From NCBI GenBank assembly GCA_019415925.1, contig DXYG01000042.1, forward strand, positions 1 through 21,288: a stretch of DNA of 21,288 nucleotides, written 5' to 3'. Of the stretch, positions 15,216 to 21,288 are shown piece by piece. The notes beneath the pieces are model-generated. The model was not told the origin of the DNA, did no database searches, and worked only from the letters and a program-made list of their open reading frames with translations. A program made the translations under genes and the position numbers. Numbering within the stretch: position 1 is the stretch's first letter; each line of letters opens with the position of its first letter. The stretch comes from Clostridiales bacterium (lineage in GTDB: Bacteria > Bacillota > Clostridia > Oscillospirales > Acutalibacteraceae).

Positions 15216-16440
15216 AAGCAGATATTCTGTCCTCAAATATTATCGAAAGCTGGCTTAAAACTACATCCCAGTTTCGACATCTTTGCGTCCAGCGTTCGAC
15301 AATCTTTTGCGACGCTAAATACAACATTTTGCGCAGGCTGTCATCATTTGTGAATGATGGCTTGTTCTTCGTAATCTGTCTGAACTGACGGTTCAAGCCT
15401 TCAATAATATTTGTCGTATATATTATCTTCCGAACCTCGGGCGGATATGCGAAAAACGTGGAGAGAATATCCCAATTTTCTTCCCAGCTTTTAACGCAGG
15501 ACGGATAGGTTTTGCCCCACTTATCCTTGAATAAAATCAGGTTGTTCATAGCTTCTTCCTCGCTGATTGCCTGATACACTTTCTTGAGGTCAGCCATCAG
15601 CTCTTTGATGTGCTTGTAACTTACAAATCTTGTGCTTGAGCGTATCTGATGAATGATGCAACGCTGAATTTGTGCATTTGGAAAAGCCGCTTCAATAGCT
15701 TGTCTGAAACCTGTCAGACCGTCCACGCAGAACAGAAATACATCCTTAATTCCACGAGTTTTGAGTTCATTCAACACATTCAGCCAGAATTTACTGCTCT
15801 CATTTTCGCCAATCCATATGCCGAGAATGTCTTTCTGACCGTCAAGGTTGATGCCAAGAACTACATATGCAGCCTTCGTGATATACTGATGATTCTCCTT
15901 GACTTTATAATGAATTGCGTCCATAAACACAAACGGATACACCGCTTCAAGAGGTCGGTTTTGCCAGGCAGTAACGTCAGGCATAATCTTCTCGCTTATC
16001 TTGCTGACAAGCTCAGGGGAGATTTCTACATCATACAGATTTTTGATTTGCTCGGCAATGTCACGCTGACTCATTCCACAGGCATAGAGTGATAGGATTT
16101 TATCTTCCATACCGTCTGCATTACGGTTGTATTTGCCGATTATTTTAGGTTCATATTCTCCGTTTCTGTCCCTCGGAACTTTAATATCGAGCTCTCCCAT
16201 CTGTGTTTTTATCGTCTTTTTTGAGTAGCCGTTTCTGTAATTTTTCGACTTATTGCTACATTCATTATTCGACGTTCTTTCGCTTTTCTCGTAGCCGAGC
16301 TCATTGGCAAGCTCACATTCCATAACCTCCTGAAGAATGTCCTTGAACATATTTTTCATTGCTGTCATAACTTCATCTGTTGAGGTGAATTTCTGACTTC
16401 TTACAAACTCTCTCATCATTTCTGCCGGTGCTTTTTCCAT
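15214..16440 (-). CDS. IS256-family transposase
   Basis: This mutator-type DDE transposase has 408 residues, a full length for the family. The catalytic acids are visible as Asp174 (VFMDAIHYK), Asp240 (FCVDGLTGF) and Glu347 (TNIIEGLNRQFR), with the characteristic CIIHQIRSS signature between the second and third. The N-terminal part carries the GYSKKTIKTQMGELDIKVPRDRNG motif common in IS256 relatives. The ribosome binding site AAAGGAAG is held inside an inverted repeat, probably limiting translation from readthrough transcripts. No frameshift or premature stop is present. Confidence 0.97.
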   Translation of the reverse strand: MEKAPAEMMREFVRSQKFTSTDEVMTAMKNMFKDILQEVMECELANELGYEKSERTSNNECSNKSKNYRNGYSKKTIKTQMGELDIKVPRDRNGEYEPKIIGKYNRNADGMEDKILSLYACGMSQRDIAEQIKNLYDVEISPELVSKISEKIMPDVTAWQNRPLEAVYPFVFMDAIHYKVKENHQYITKAAYVVLGINLDGQKDILGIWIGENESSKFWLNVLNELKTRGIKDVFLFCVDGLTGFRQAIEAAFPNAQIQRCIIHQIRSSTRFVSYKHIKELMADLKKVYQAISEEEAMNNLILFKDKWGKTYPSCVKSWEENWDILSTFFAYPPEVRKIIYTTNIIEGLNRQFRQITKNKPSFTNDDSLRKMLYLASQKIVERWTQRCRNWDVVLSQLSIIFEDRISA

Positions 16441-16445
16441 TAAAA

Positions 16446-16501
16446 AAACTTCCTTTCAAGCTTTAATTTTTCTATTTCAATTATTGCTTGAAAGGAAGTT
16501 T
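16446..16501 (-). promoter_or_regulatory. inverted repeat sequestering the transposase ribosome binding site
   Basis: AACTTCCTTTCAAGC (16447-16461) is the exact complement of 16486-16500, extended by one more pair, with a 24-nt spacer. The minus-strand AAAGGAAG ribosome binding site lies in the downstream arm. A transcript entering from outside the IS would contain both arms and hide the site. Confidence 0.75.
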
Positions 16502-16536
16502 ATTATTCACTTTTACACAAAATTTTCGGCGGTCTC

Positions 16537-16544
16537 ATCGGGGC
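16537..16544. repeat. 8-bp target-site duplication, right copy
   Basis: ATCGGGGC, identical to 15025-15032. It is followed by TGTCTTTAG, the displaced distal part of the convergent terminator. Confidence 0.88.
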
Positions 16545-16549
16545 TGTCT

Positions 16550-17458
16550 TTAGTTAGAATTATATTTACTTCCCTGAACAATATTTCGCTCTTTGAATTC
16601 TTTATTGATTGAATTTAACACTCTCTTTTTATCGGCACTCCATAAAGGTGCAACAAGCAGTTTTTTATCACCGTCACCCGTTAAGCGGTGAACTACAACA
16701 TTTTTCGGTAAAATCTCTATACTGTCACAAAGAATATCAATGTATTCTTCCATTGAAAGCGTATTGAACAATCCTCTGTTATAATCGTTCAGCAAATCGG
16801 TATCTTTAAGAACGTGGAGAAGCTGGAGTTTTATTCCGTCACTTCTCTCTCCTGCGTATTCTACACTCTCAAGCATCATTTCTTTTGTTTCAAAAGGCAA
16901 TCCGAGAATTATATGCGTAACAACAGTAACACCGATTTCTTTGAGATTTTTTACAGCTTCGTCATAAACTTCAAGCTCGTAGCAACGCCTTATATAGTCG
17001 GAAGTTTTCTTATGTATTGTCTGCAAACCGAGCTCAATCCATACAGGTTTTATCCTGTTAAGCTCATCAATCAGCATTAAAACATCTTTTCCAAGGCAAT
17101 CAGGACGTGTTGCAATTGAAAGCACTGCAATATCAGGATTTTCTATTGCTTCATAAAAAATTTTGCGAAGATATGAAATATCTGCATATGTATTCGTAAA
17201 AGGCTGAAAGTAGGCTATAAAACGTTTGCAGTCGGTTTTTGCTTTAATTCTCAGCTTTGCCTGCTCAATCTGCTCGGTTACGGAAAGCAACTTATCTGCG
17301 GAAAATTCTCCCGAGCCGCCTTTACTGCAAAAAATACAGCCCTTTGTACTTAAAGTACCGTCTCTGTTCGGACAGGTCATACCGCCGTTCAAAGAGATTT
17401 TATACACCTTTTTGCCGAAAGTATTTTTTAGATATTCGTTTAAAGAATAATAATACAT
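16550..17458 (-). CDS. TIGR01212-family radical SAM protein (YhcC/YtqA type)
   Basis: From the preferred start the protein has 302 residues and opens YSLNEYLKNTFGKKVYKISLNGG, typical of this Elp3-like family. The cluster cysteines are Cys29, Cys41 and Cys44 (TCPNRDGTLSTKGCIFC). SIATRPDC and WIELGLQT in the middle also fit. I chose ATG 17458, behind GGAG with six nt spacing, rather than ATG 17512, which would place a strong hairpin (17481-17505) inside the coding region. The substrate of this family is not known to me. It converges on the cohesin gene across the IS. Confidence 0.9.
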   Translation of the reverse strand: MYYYSLNEYLKNTFGKKVYKISLNGGMTCPNRDGTLSTKGCIFCSKGGSGEFSADKLLSVTEQIEQAKLRIKAKTDCKRFIAYFQPFTNTYADISYLRKIFYEAIENPDIAVLSIATRPDCLGKDVLMLIDELNRIKPVWIELGLQTIHKKTSDYIRRCYELEVYDEAVKNLKEIGVTVVTHIILGLPFETKEMMLESVEYAGERSDGIKLQLLHVLKDTDLLNDYNRGLFNTLSMEEYIDILCDSIEILPKNVVVHRLTGDGDKKLLVAPLWSADKKRVLNSINKEFKERNIVQGSKYNSN

Positions 17459-17477
17459 AATATACTCCAAATCAAAT

Positions 17478-17506
17478 AAAGACCGACGTTCGTCGGCCTT
17501 CTTTGA
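17478..17506 (-). terminator. hairpin upstream of the TIGR01212 gene
   Basis: CCGACG and CGTCGG form a stem, and flanking AAAG/CTTT can extend it with a small bulge. On the minus strand it is followed by TCTTTATTTGATTT, so it could end transcripts from the upstream unit or attenuate entry into the radical SAM gene. Confidence 0.55.
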
Positions 17507-17542
17507 TGTCATTATGACAATTTTGAGAGGAAAATCTATGAA

Positions 17543-17621
17543 AAGTCGAGTGCCTCGACACGCAATTCGAGCAAAAAGGTTGATATTATCAAATCTATCT
17601 TGCCCGACCGTTTCGGAGCAA
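17543..17621 (+). repeat. intergenic structured repeat, second full copy
   Basis: This 79-bp unit is close to identical to 6355-6432. The blocks AAGTCGAGTGCCTCGACACGC, GATATTATCAAA and CCCGACCGTTTCGGAGCAA match without change. Differences concentrate in linkers or leave hairpins paired: the middle stem swaps a G-C for a G-T pair. Flanking sequence is unrelated to the first copy. Confidence 0.8.
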
Positions 17622-17752
17622 CTTATTATTAAATGAAAAATAAACTCATTACTTGTTGTCTGTTCTTTATCTTTACTGTGGTTATATAATAAAGGTTGAA
17701 TGTGACAAGAATATGATGTTTAAAATAAAAGAAAGTGAATATTCTGAAAAGT
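17622..17752. other. AT-rich intergenic stretch, no gene recognised
   Basis: Apart from a TATAAT at 17685-17690 on the plus strand without a well-spaced -35, I see nothing convincing. A 22-codon frame from 17714 overlaps the end of the neighbouring minus-strand gene and lacks support. Confidence 0.5.
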
Positions 17753-18433
17753 TTAAGAAAACTTCTTTACATATTCGATAAACTTTGCATAGATATTATC
17801 CTCTGTTTCTTCAAGTTCGTTATCAATGCCGCCGTTGAAGAACAATTTTGTATGTTTTTGTAATGAAAGATATGCGCCGACAAGATTCTTTCTTACTTCA
17901 TTTTGCAGGTCATCGCTTACTGTTTTTCCGCAGGAAAGCCCAAGATAAACGCTATTGTCAACAAGCTGAGTTGAAATTGAAGAATTTTTAAATTCAAAGG
18001 TATTCATCTTGTGCAATCCCTTTGCAAATTCTCTTAAAGAAAATTCTTCGTTGTTTTCATACTTTTCCTGTTTTTCAAGAAGTTCAAGCTCGCACTTGTC
18101 AAGCGAAAAATCAGCATTTGTTATGTAGTCATGCATATAATCAGGATTCAGCGAAAGAACCTGATAAAGTCGCATAGAATTTACCGCACCTTCAAGGCAC
18201 GAAAAAGCCGCAAACTGCATATTGCTTTCATTAAGCTTTAAAAAACTGTAAATGTTCTGAAAGACTGATTTGTTGATAACAATGAGTATTAGTCTTTCAT
18301 TGTCACGAAATTCTGCAAGAATAGGATTAGAAATGTAACTCATAGTGAATTTGTATGCCTTGTTAACATAATCGGCAAACATATCCTTAAACTCGTTTAA
18401 AAGTGCATTTTCTCTTATTGTAAATTCAAACAT
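17753..18433 (-). CDS. hypothetical protein, 226 residues
   Basis: I do not recognise a family. The protein is soluble, mixed helical and acidic, with no signal peptide, membrane segment or metal motif. A charged stretch (CELELLEKQEKYENNEEF, near the middle) may form a helix. The start has AGGTGATAAT just upstream, overlapping the stop of the DUF2344 gene eight nt away, so it is very likely the last gene of the radical SAM unit above it. Codon use looks like that of its neighbours. Position suggests, but does not prove, a job linked to the TIGR03960/TIGR03936 pair. Confidence 0.8.
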   Translation of the reverse strand: MFEFTIRENALLNEFKDMFADYVNKAYKFTMSYISNPILAEFRDNERLILIVINKSVFQNIYSFLKLNESNMQFAAFSCLEGAVNSMRLYQVLSLNPDYMHDYITNADFSLDKCELELLEKQEKYENNEEFSLREFAKGLHKMNTFEFKNSSISTQLVDNSVYLGLSCGKTVSDDLQNEVRKNLVGAYLSLQKHTKLFFNGGIDNELEETEDNIYAKFIEYVKKFS

Positions 18434-18441
18434 ATTATCAC

Positions 18442-19101
18442 CTATCTGAATAATTCCATTTCGGAATTATATAAATCATTTCTTGTAATATCAGAATCAA
18501 CTGCCAAAGCTGAATATTTTTCAAACGCAGAAACAAGCAGATTTGGATTTACATTATCACTGCTTCCTGCAGATAGAATTACATTGAGCAAGACAAAATC
18601 AAATTTTTCTTCAATATCAAAGCTCTTTATTCCCTGCTTTATGTCAACAATTTTTAAGCCTTTCTTTGACCTTTTTTCAATTTCAATTTTTTCAAGAGCA
18701 AAAAACTCCGAAAGCTTCTCTGAAATTACTGTTGTATTCGCATTTTCACTGCTTAGTTTTATTGAAAATTCGGCAAAAGCTATTTTTCCTGCTTTCATAA
18801 CAGGCTCTGTAACGTCAAAAACCTGAATACCTCTCGGCAAACAAGCATTTAGCTTGCTGATTATTTCTTTAAAGGAATAATTATCATCTTCGAGCTTTAC
18901 GTCCATACACTCGTTTACTCCTCTGAAGCCGAGCGACAGCGGCAAAGGAAAGGTTGCAAACGGATGAGGATTAAAGCCCTCGGTGTGCCAGACGGGCAAT
19001 TTGCTTTTGTGGAGTGCACGGAGCATACAGCGATTCAAATCGAGGTGAGAAATGTATCTGCACTCAAAATCTTTTTTAAACCAGATTCTTACGCTTTTCA
19101 A
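18442..19101 (-). CDS. DUF2344 / TIGR03936 radical-SAM-linked protein
   Basis: The sequence matches the family whose members sit next to, or fused to, TIGR03960 radical SAM proteins: a FKKDFECRYISHLDLNRCMLRALHKSKLPVWHTEGFNPHP block near the start, then PLPLSLGFRG. The biochemical role is not known to me. A longer reading from ATG 19179 would overlap the upstream gene by 104 nt. I prefer TTG 19101, behind GGGAGG, which places MKSVRIWFKKDF at the N-terminus as in homologues and leaves a 26-nt overlap. That gives 219 residues. Confidence 0.88.
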   Translation of the reverse strand: MKSVRIWFKKDFECRYISHLDLNRCMLRALHKSKLPVWHTEGFNPHPFATFPLPLSLGFRGVNECMDVKLEDDNYSFKEIISKLNACLPRGIQVFDVTEPVMKAGKIAFAEFSIKLSSENANTTVISEKLSEFFALEKIEIEKRSKKGLKIVDIKQGIKSFDIEEKFDFVLLNVILSAGSSDNVNPNLLVSAFEKYSALAVDSDITRNDLYNSEMELFR

Positions 19102-20932
19102 AACATACTCCCTCCCCGTACTTTGTTGCACCGCAGTTATTACATTTAAGTCTGCAATGCGGTGTTGTTGTATTTTCATACGCTTTCTTACACTCTTTAA
19201 TCAGATAATCCTTAGTAACACCATAGTCAATGTGGTCCCAAGGAAGAATTTCGTCAAAAGAACGTCTGCGGTTTGCATAAAATGCAGGGTCAATACCGCA
19301 CTCTTCAAAAAGCTCAAGCCACTTTTCAAGGCTGAAACAATCATTCCAACCGTCAAAGTGAAAACCTCTCTCACACGCAAGCTCCATAACCTTGCAGAGC
19401 TTTCTGTCGCCACGAGCAAATACAGCCTCAAGGTAGCTTGTATCGGCGTCGTGATAATTAAACTGAATTTTCTTTGTGGAAATGCTTTCCTTTATATGAA
19501 TCTGCTTATCGTGAAGAACAGGTATAGTGTCCTGCGGCTCCCACTGGAAAGGTGTAAACGGCTTTGGCACAAAGGAAGACGCGGAAACAGTAACTCTTAC
19601 AGACTTGCCCTTTGGTTTATTCGGACATTTGTAGTAGGTATCAACAACAGCCTGTCCGAGCTTTGCGATAGCCTCGACGTCATCCATTGTTTCGGTAGGA
19701 AGTCCTATCATAAAATAGAGCTTAACGGTTGTCCAGCCACCTTCAAAAGCAGTTGCACAGGTTGCAAGCAATTCTTCTTCACGAACATTTTTATTGATTA
19801 CGTCACGCATACGCTGGCTTCCTGCTTCAGGTGCAAAGGTAAGTCCGCTTTTGCGAACAGTCTTGATTTTGTTCATTATATCGTCCGTAAATCCGTCAAC
19901 ACGCAAGGACGGCAAAGAAATGCTGACCTTTTCATCTTTGCTCCATTCGTTCAGCTTTTCAAGCAATGGAACAATCTGACTGTAGTCGCTTGAGCTTAAC
20001 GAGGACAAGGAAACCTCGTCATACCCTGTATTCTCGCAAAGAGCCTTGCACTGCGCATTAATCGTTTCGGGAGATTTTTCACGAACGGGACGATATATAA
20101 AGCCTGCCTGACAGAACCGGCAGCCTCTTATACAACCTCTGAAAATTTCCTGAACGGCTCTGTCGTGCACTATTTCTACGAGCGGAACAACAAAATTATC
20201 GGGATAGAAACAATTGTCCATATCCTTTATAAGCCTTTTATGAATTACGTCAGGAGCGTCACCCTTTGGTACAAAGCTCTTGATTGTTCCGTCATCATTA
20301 TAGGAAACGTCATAAAGAGAGGGAACGTACACGCCCTCAATGTGAGAACAAAGCTGTAAAAATTCAGCCTTGCTTTTACCCTCTTTGCGACATTCTCTGA
20401 AAAGATTAATCACTTCAAGGTCAACTTCTTCACCCTCGCCGATAAAGAAAATATCGACAAAATCAGCTATAGGCTCAGGGTTGCAGGCACAAGGACCTCC
20501 TGCAACTACAATCTGCTTTAAATCTTTTCTGTCACAGCTTTTAATCGGAACATTCGAAAGCCTAAGCATATTGAGCATATTTGTAAAGCTAAGCTCGTAC
20601 TGTAATGTAAATCCGATAAAATCAAAGTCAGACACAGGGTCGCCGCTTTCAAGCGCATAAAGAGGAATATTGTGCTTAATCATTTCCTCTTCCATATCAA
20701 CCCACGGAGCAAACACACGTTCGCACCAAATATAATCCTCTTTATTAAACTGACTGTAGAGAATTTTCATTCCAAGGTGCGACATACCTACCTCGTAAGT
20801 ATCGGGAAAACAGAATGCAAATCTGACGTCTACACTGTTTTTATCCTTAATTACCTCGTTTAGCTCACCGCCGACATACCGTCCGGGCTTCTGAACCTTT
20901 AAAAGGAGTTTTTCAACTTCCTTGCTTACCAT
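19076..20932 (-). CDS. TIGR03960-family radical SAM protein
   Basis: The 618-residue protein has an N-terminal B12-binding-like region (FPDTYEVGMSHLGMKILY; FIGFTLQYELSFTNMLNML; VAGGPCACNPEPIADFVD). A radical SAM core follows with Cys267, Cys271 and Cys274 (FRGCIRGCRFCQAGF). Near the C-terminus is a Cys cluster (CRLKCNNCGATKYGEGVC) that looks like a zinc ribbon or second cluster. Its partner TIGR03936 gene overlaps it downstream. The family often occurs near RNase G and ribosomal protein L21 genes, suggesting RNA modification, but the substrate is not established. CCGGAGG precedes the ATG. Confidence 0.93.
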   Translation of the reverse strand: MVSKEVEKLLLKVQKPGRYVGGELNEVIKDKNSVDVRFAFCFPDTYEVGMSHLGMKILYSQFNKEDYIWCERVFAPWVDMEEEMIKHNIPLYALESGDPVSDFDFIGFTLQYELSFTNMLNMLRLSNVPIKSCDRKDLKQIVVAGGPCACNPEPIADFVDIFFIGEGEEVDLEVINLFRECRKEGKSKAEFLQLCSHIEGVYVPSLYDVSYNDDGTIKSFVPKGDAPDVIHKRLIKDMDNCFYPDNFVVPLVEIVHDRAVQEIFRGCIRGCRFCQAGFIYRPVREKSPETINAQCKALCENTGYDEVSLSSLSSSDYSQIVPLLEKLNEWSKDEKVSISLPSLRVDGFTDDIMNKIKTVRKSGLTFAPEAGSQRMRDVINKNVREEELLATCATAFEGGWTTVKLYFMIGLPTETMDDVEAIAKLGQAVVDTYYKCPNKPKGKSVRVTVSASSFVPKPFTPFQWEPQDTIPVLHDKQIHIKESISTKKIQFNYHDADTSYLEAVFARGDRKLCKVMELACERGFHFDGWNDCFSLEKWLELFEECGIDPAFYANRRRSFDEILPWDHIDYGVTKDYLIKECKKAYENTTTPHCRLKCNNCGATKYGEGVCFEKRKNLV

Positions 20933-20984
20933 ATTATACCTCCGGTTGTTTTTATCCCATTAATTATTTTCATCTTATTTTCTC

Positions 20985-21288
20985 TTAATAATACCTGTTA
21001 TTCCTGCAAAGCAATGAAAAAACAAGGTATGTACATACAATCAACAGAGAAAAATTATATTTCGAATTAAACAGCAGAATGAATCCGAAAAACGCAAGCG
21101 GAAAAATAATTATAAACGTAATTACATTTACAATTCTTTGTGAAACCGTATCGCTGAAAAATCTGCTAAGAATCAGATACAAAAGCTGTCCGCCGTCAAG
21201 CGACATAACAGGCAATATATTGAACAGTCCCACAGAAAGATTTGCCGCCGCAGGATAAAGAAAAAAATCATTGCCTATTAAGTATAGC
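20985..21288 (-). CDS. M50-family membrane metalloprotease, C-terminal part (SpoIVFB-like)
   Basis: The frame is open to the window edge, so only the last 100 residues or so are seen. AAANLSVGLFNILPVMSLDGG is the second conserved block of site-2 proteases, with the LDGG aspartate that ligates zinc; the HExxH block would lie outside the window. Two or three hydrophobic segments follow. Short length after LDGG and the NILPV context resemble SpoIVFB-type proteases, the enzyme that activates pro-sigma-K during sporulation, but other M50 proteins cannot be excluded. A GTG at 21233 is internal to the domain, not the true start. Confidence 0.75.
   Translation of the reverse strand, partial: LYLIGNDFFLYPAAANLSVGLFNILPVMSLDGGQLLYLILSRFFSDTVSQRIVNVITFIIIFPLAFFGFILLFNSKYNFSLLIVCTYLVFSLLCRNNRYY

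Larger units (their letters stand above)
15033..16536 (-). mobile_element. complete IS256-family insertion sequence, 1504 bp
   Basis: The element is bounded by identical ATCGGGGC direct repeats. Its inverted terminal repeats share a perfect AAAATTTTGTGTAAA core (15043-15057 and the complement at 16512-16526), with imperfect outer ten bases; the GTGTAAA core is also seen in IS256 itself. One intact transposase occupies most of the length. A nested hairpin lies between the transposase and the left end, and a long inverted repeat lies between the right end and the start codon. Nothing looks broken, so the copy may be active. Confidence 0.93.

Noticed and set aside
17459..17512. Upstream ATG at 17512 for the TIGR01212 protein
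   Set aside because: It would put a strong hairpin in coding sequence and add 18 residues absent from typical homologues; ATG 17458 has a well-placed GGAG.
17714..17782. 22-codon plus-strand frame beginning ATGATG
   Set aside because: It overlaps the 3' end of the convergent hypothetical gene, lacks a good ribosome binding site and resembles no known peptide.
19052..19993. 313-codon open frame on the plus strand opposite the TIGR03960 gene
   Set aside because: It is fully antisense to a clear radical SAM gene, has no convincing ribosome binding site, and its cysteine- and arginine-rich product has no recognisable domain.

Overview
The window looks like the chromosome of a spore-forming, anaerobic, carbohydrate-degrading Clostridium-type Firmicute, most probably a Ruminococcus or close relative in the Oscillospiraceae. 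The evidence is threefold: spore-coat genes (spoIVA, sipL, spoVM), an oxygen-sensitive ThiH/ThiC thiamine pathway, and a dockerin protein with cohesin-like modules plus a membrane-anchored cohesin-like protein. The genus assignment is inferred from gene content only.

Positions 1-6346 (+) hold a TPP-riboswitch-controlled thiamine operon, thiS-thiF-thiG-thiH-[tenI-thiE fusion]-thiD-thiC. ThiF, ThiS, ThiG and ThiH build the thiazole. The TenI half of the fusion should aromatise it. ThiC and ThiD make HMP-PP. The ThiE half joins the two into thiamine phosphate. The operon converges on a minus-strand pair, sipL-spoIVA (9506-6488), across a bidirectional terminator. SipL and SpoIVA form the basement of the spore coat.

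Positions 9630-12770 (-) encode a secreted 1046-residue protein: signal peptide, CBM9/DOMON-like domain, three cohesin-like modules separated by Pro/Thr linkers, and a C-terminal dockerin. Next comes a small minus-strand unit (13186-12949) of a 47-residue membrane peptide and a 29-residue SpoVM, the amphipathic peptide that anchors SpoIVA. The whole SpoVM-SpoIVA-SipL set therefore sits within about 6.5 kb. Divergent from it (13292-15025, +) are an RluA-family pseudouridine synthase and a one-cohesin, one-TM surface protein.

A complete IS256-family element (15033-16536) has landed in the hairpin between that gene and the convergent gene for a TIGR01212 radical SAM protein, leaving an 8-bp target duplication. 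The right end (-) carries an unknown 226-residue gene, a DUF2344/TIGR03936 protein, its TIGR03960 radical SAM partner and the C-terminal end of an M50 (SpoIVFB-like) protease cut by the window edge.

The least explained element is an intergenic repeat of about 78 bp with three predicted hairpins. Two near-identical copies (6355-6432, 17543-17621) and one truncated inverted copy (157-188, between the riboswitch terminator and the thiS ribosome binding site) occur here.
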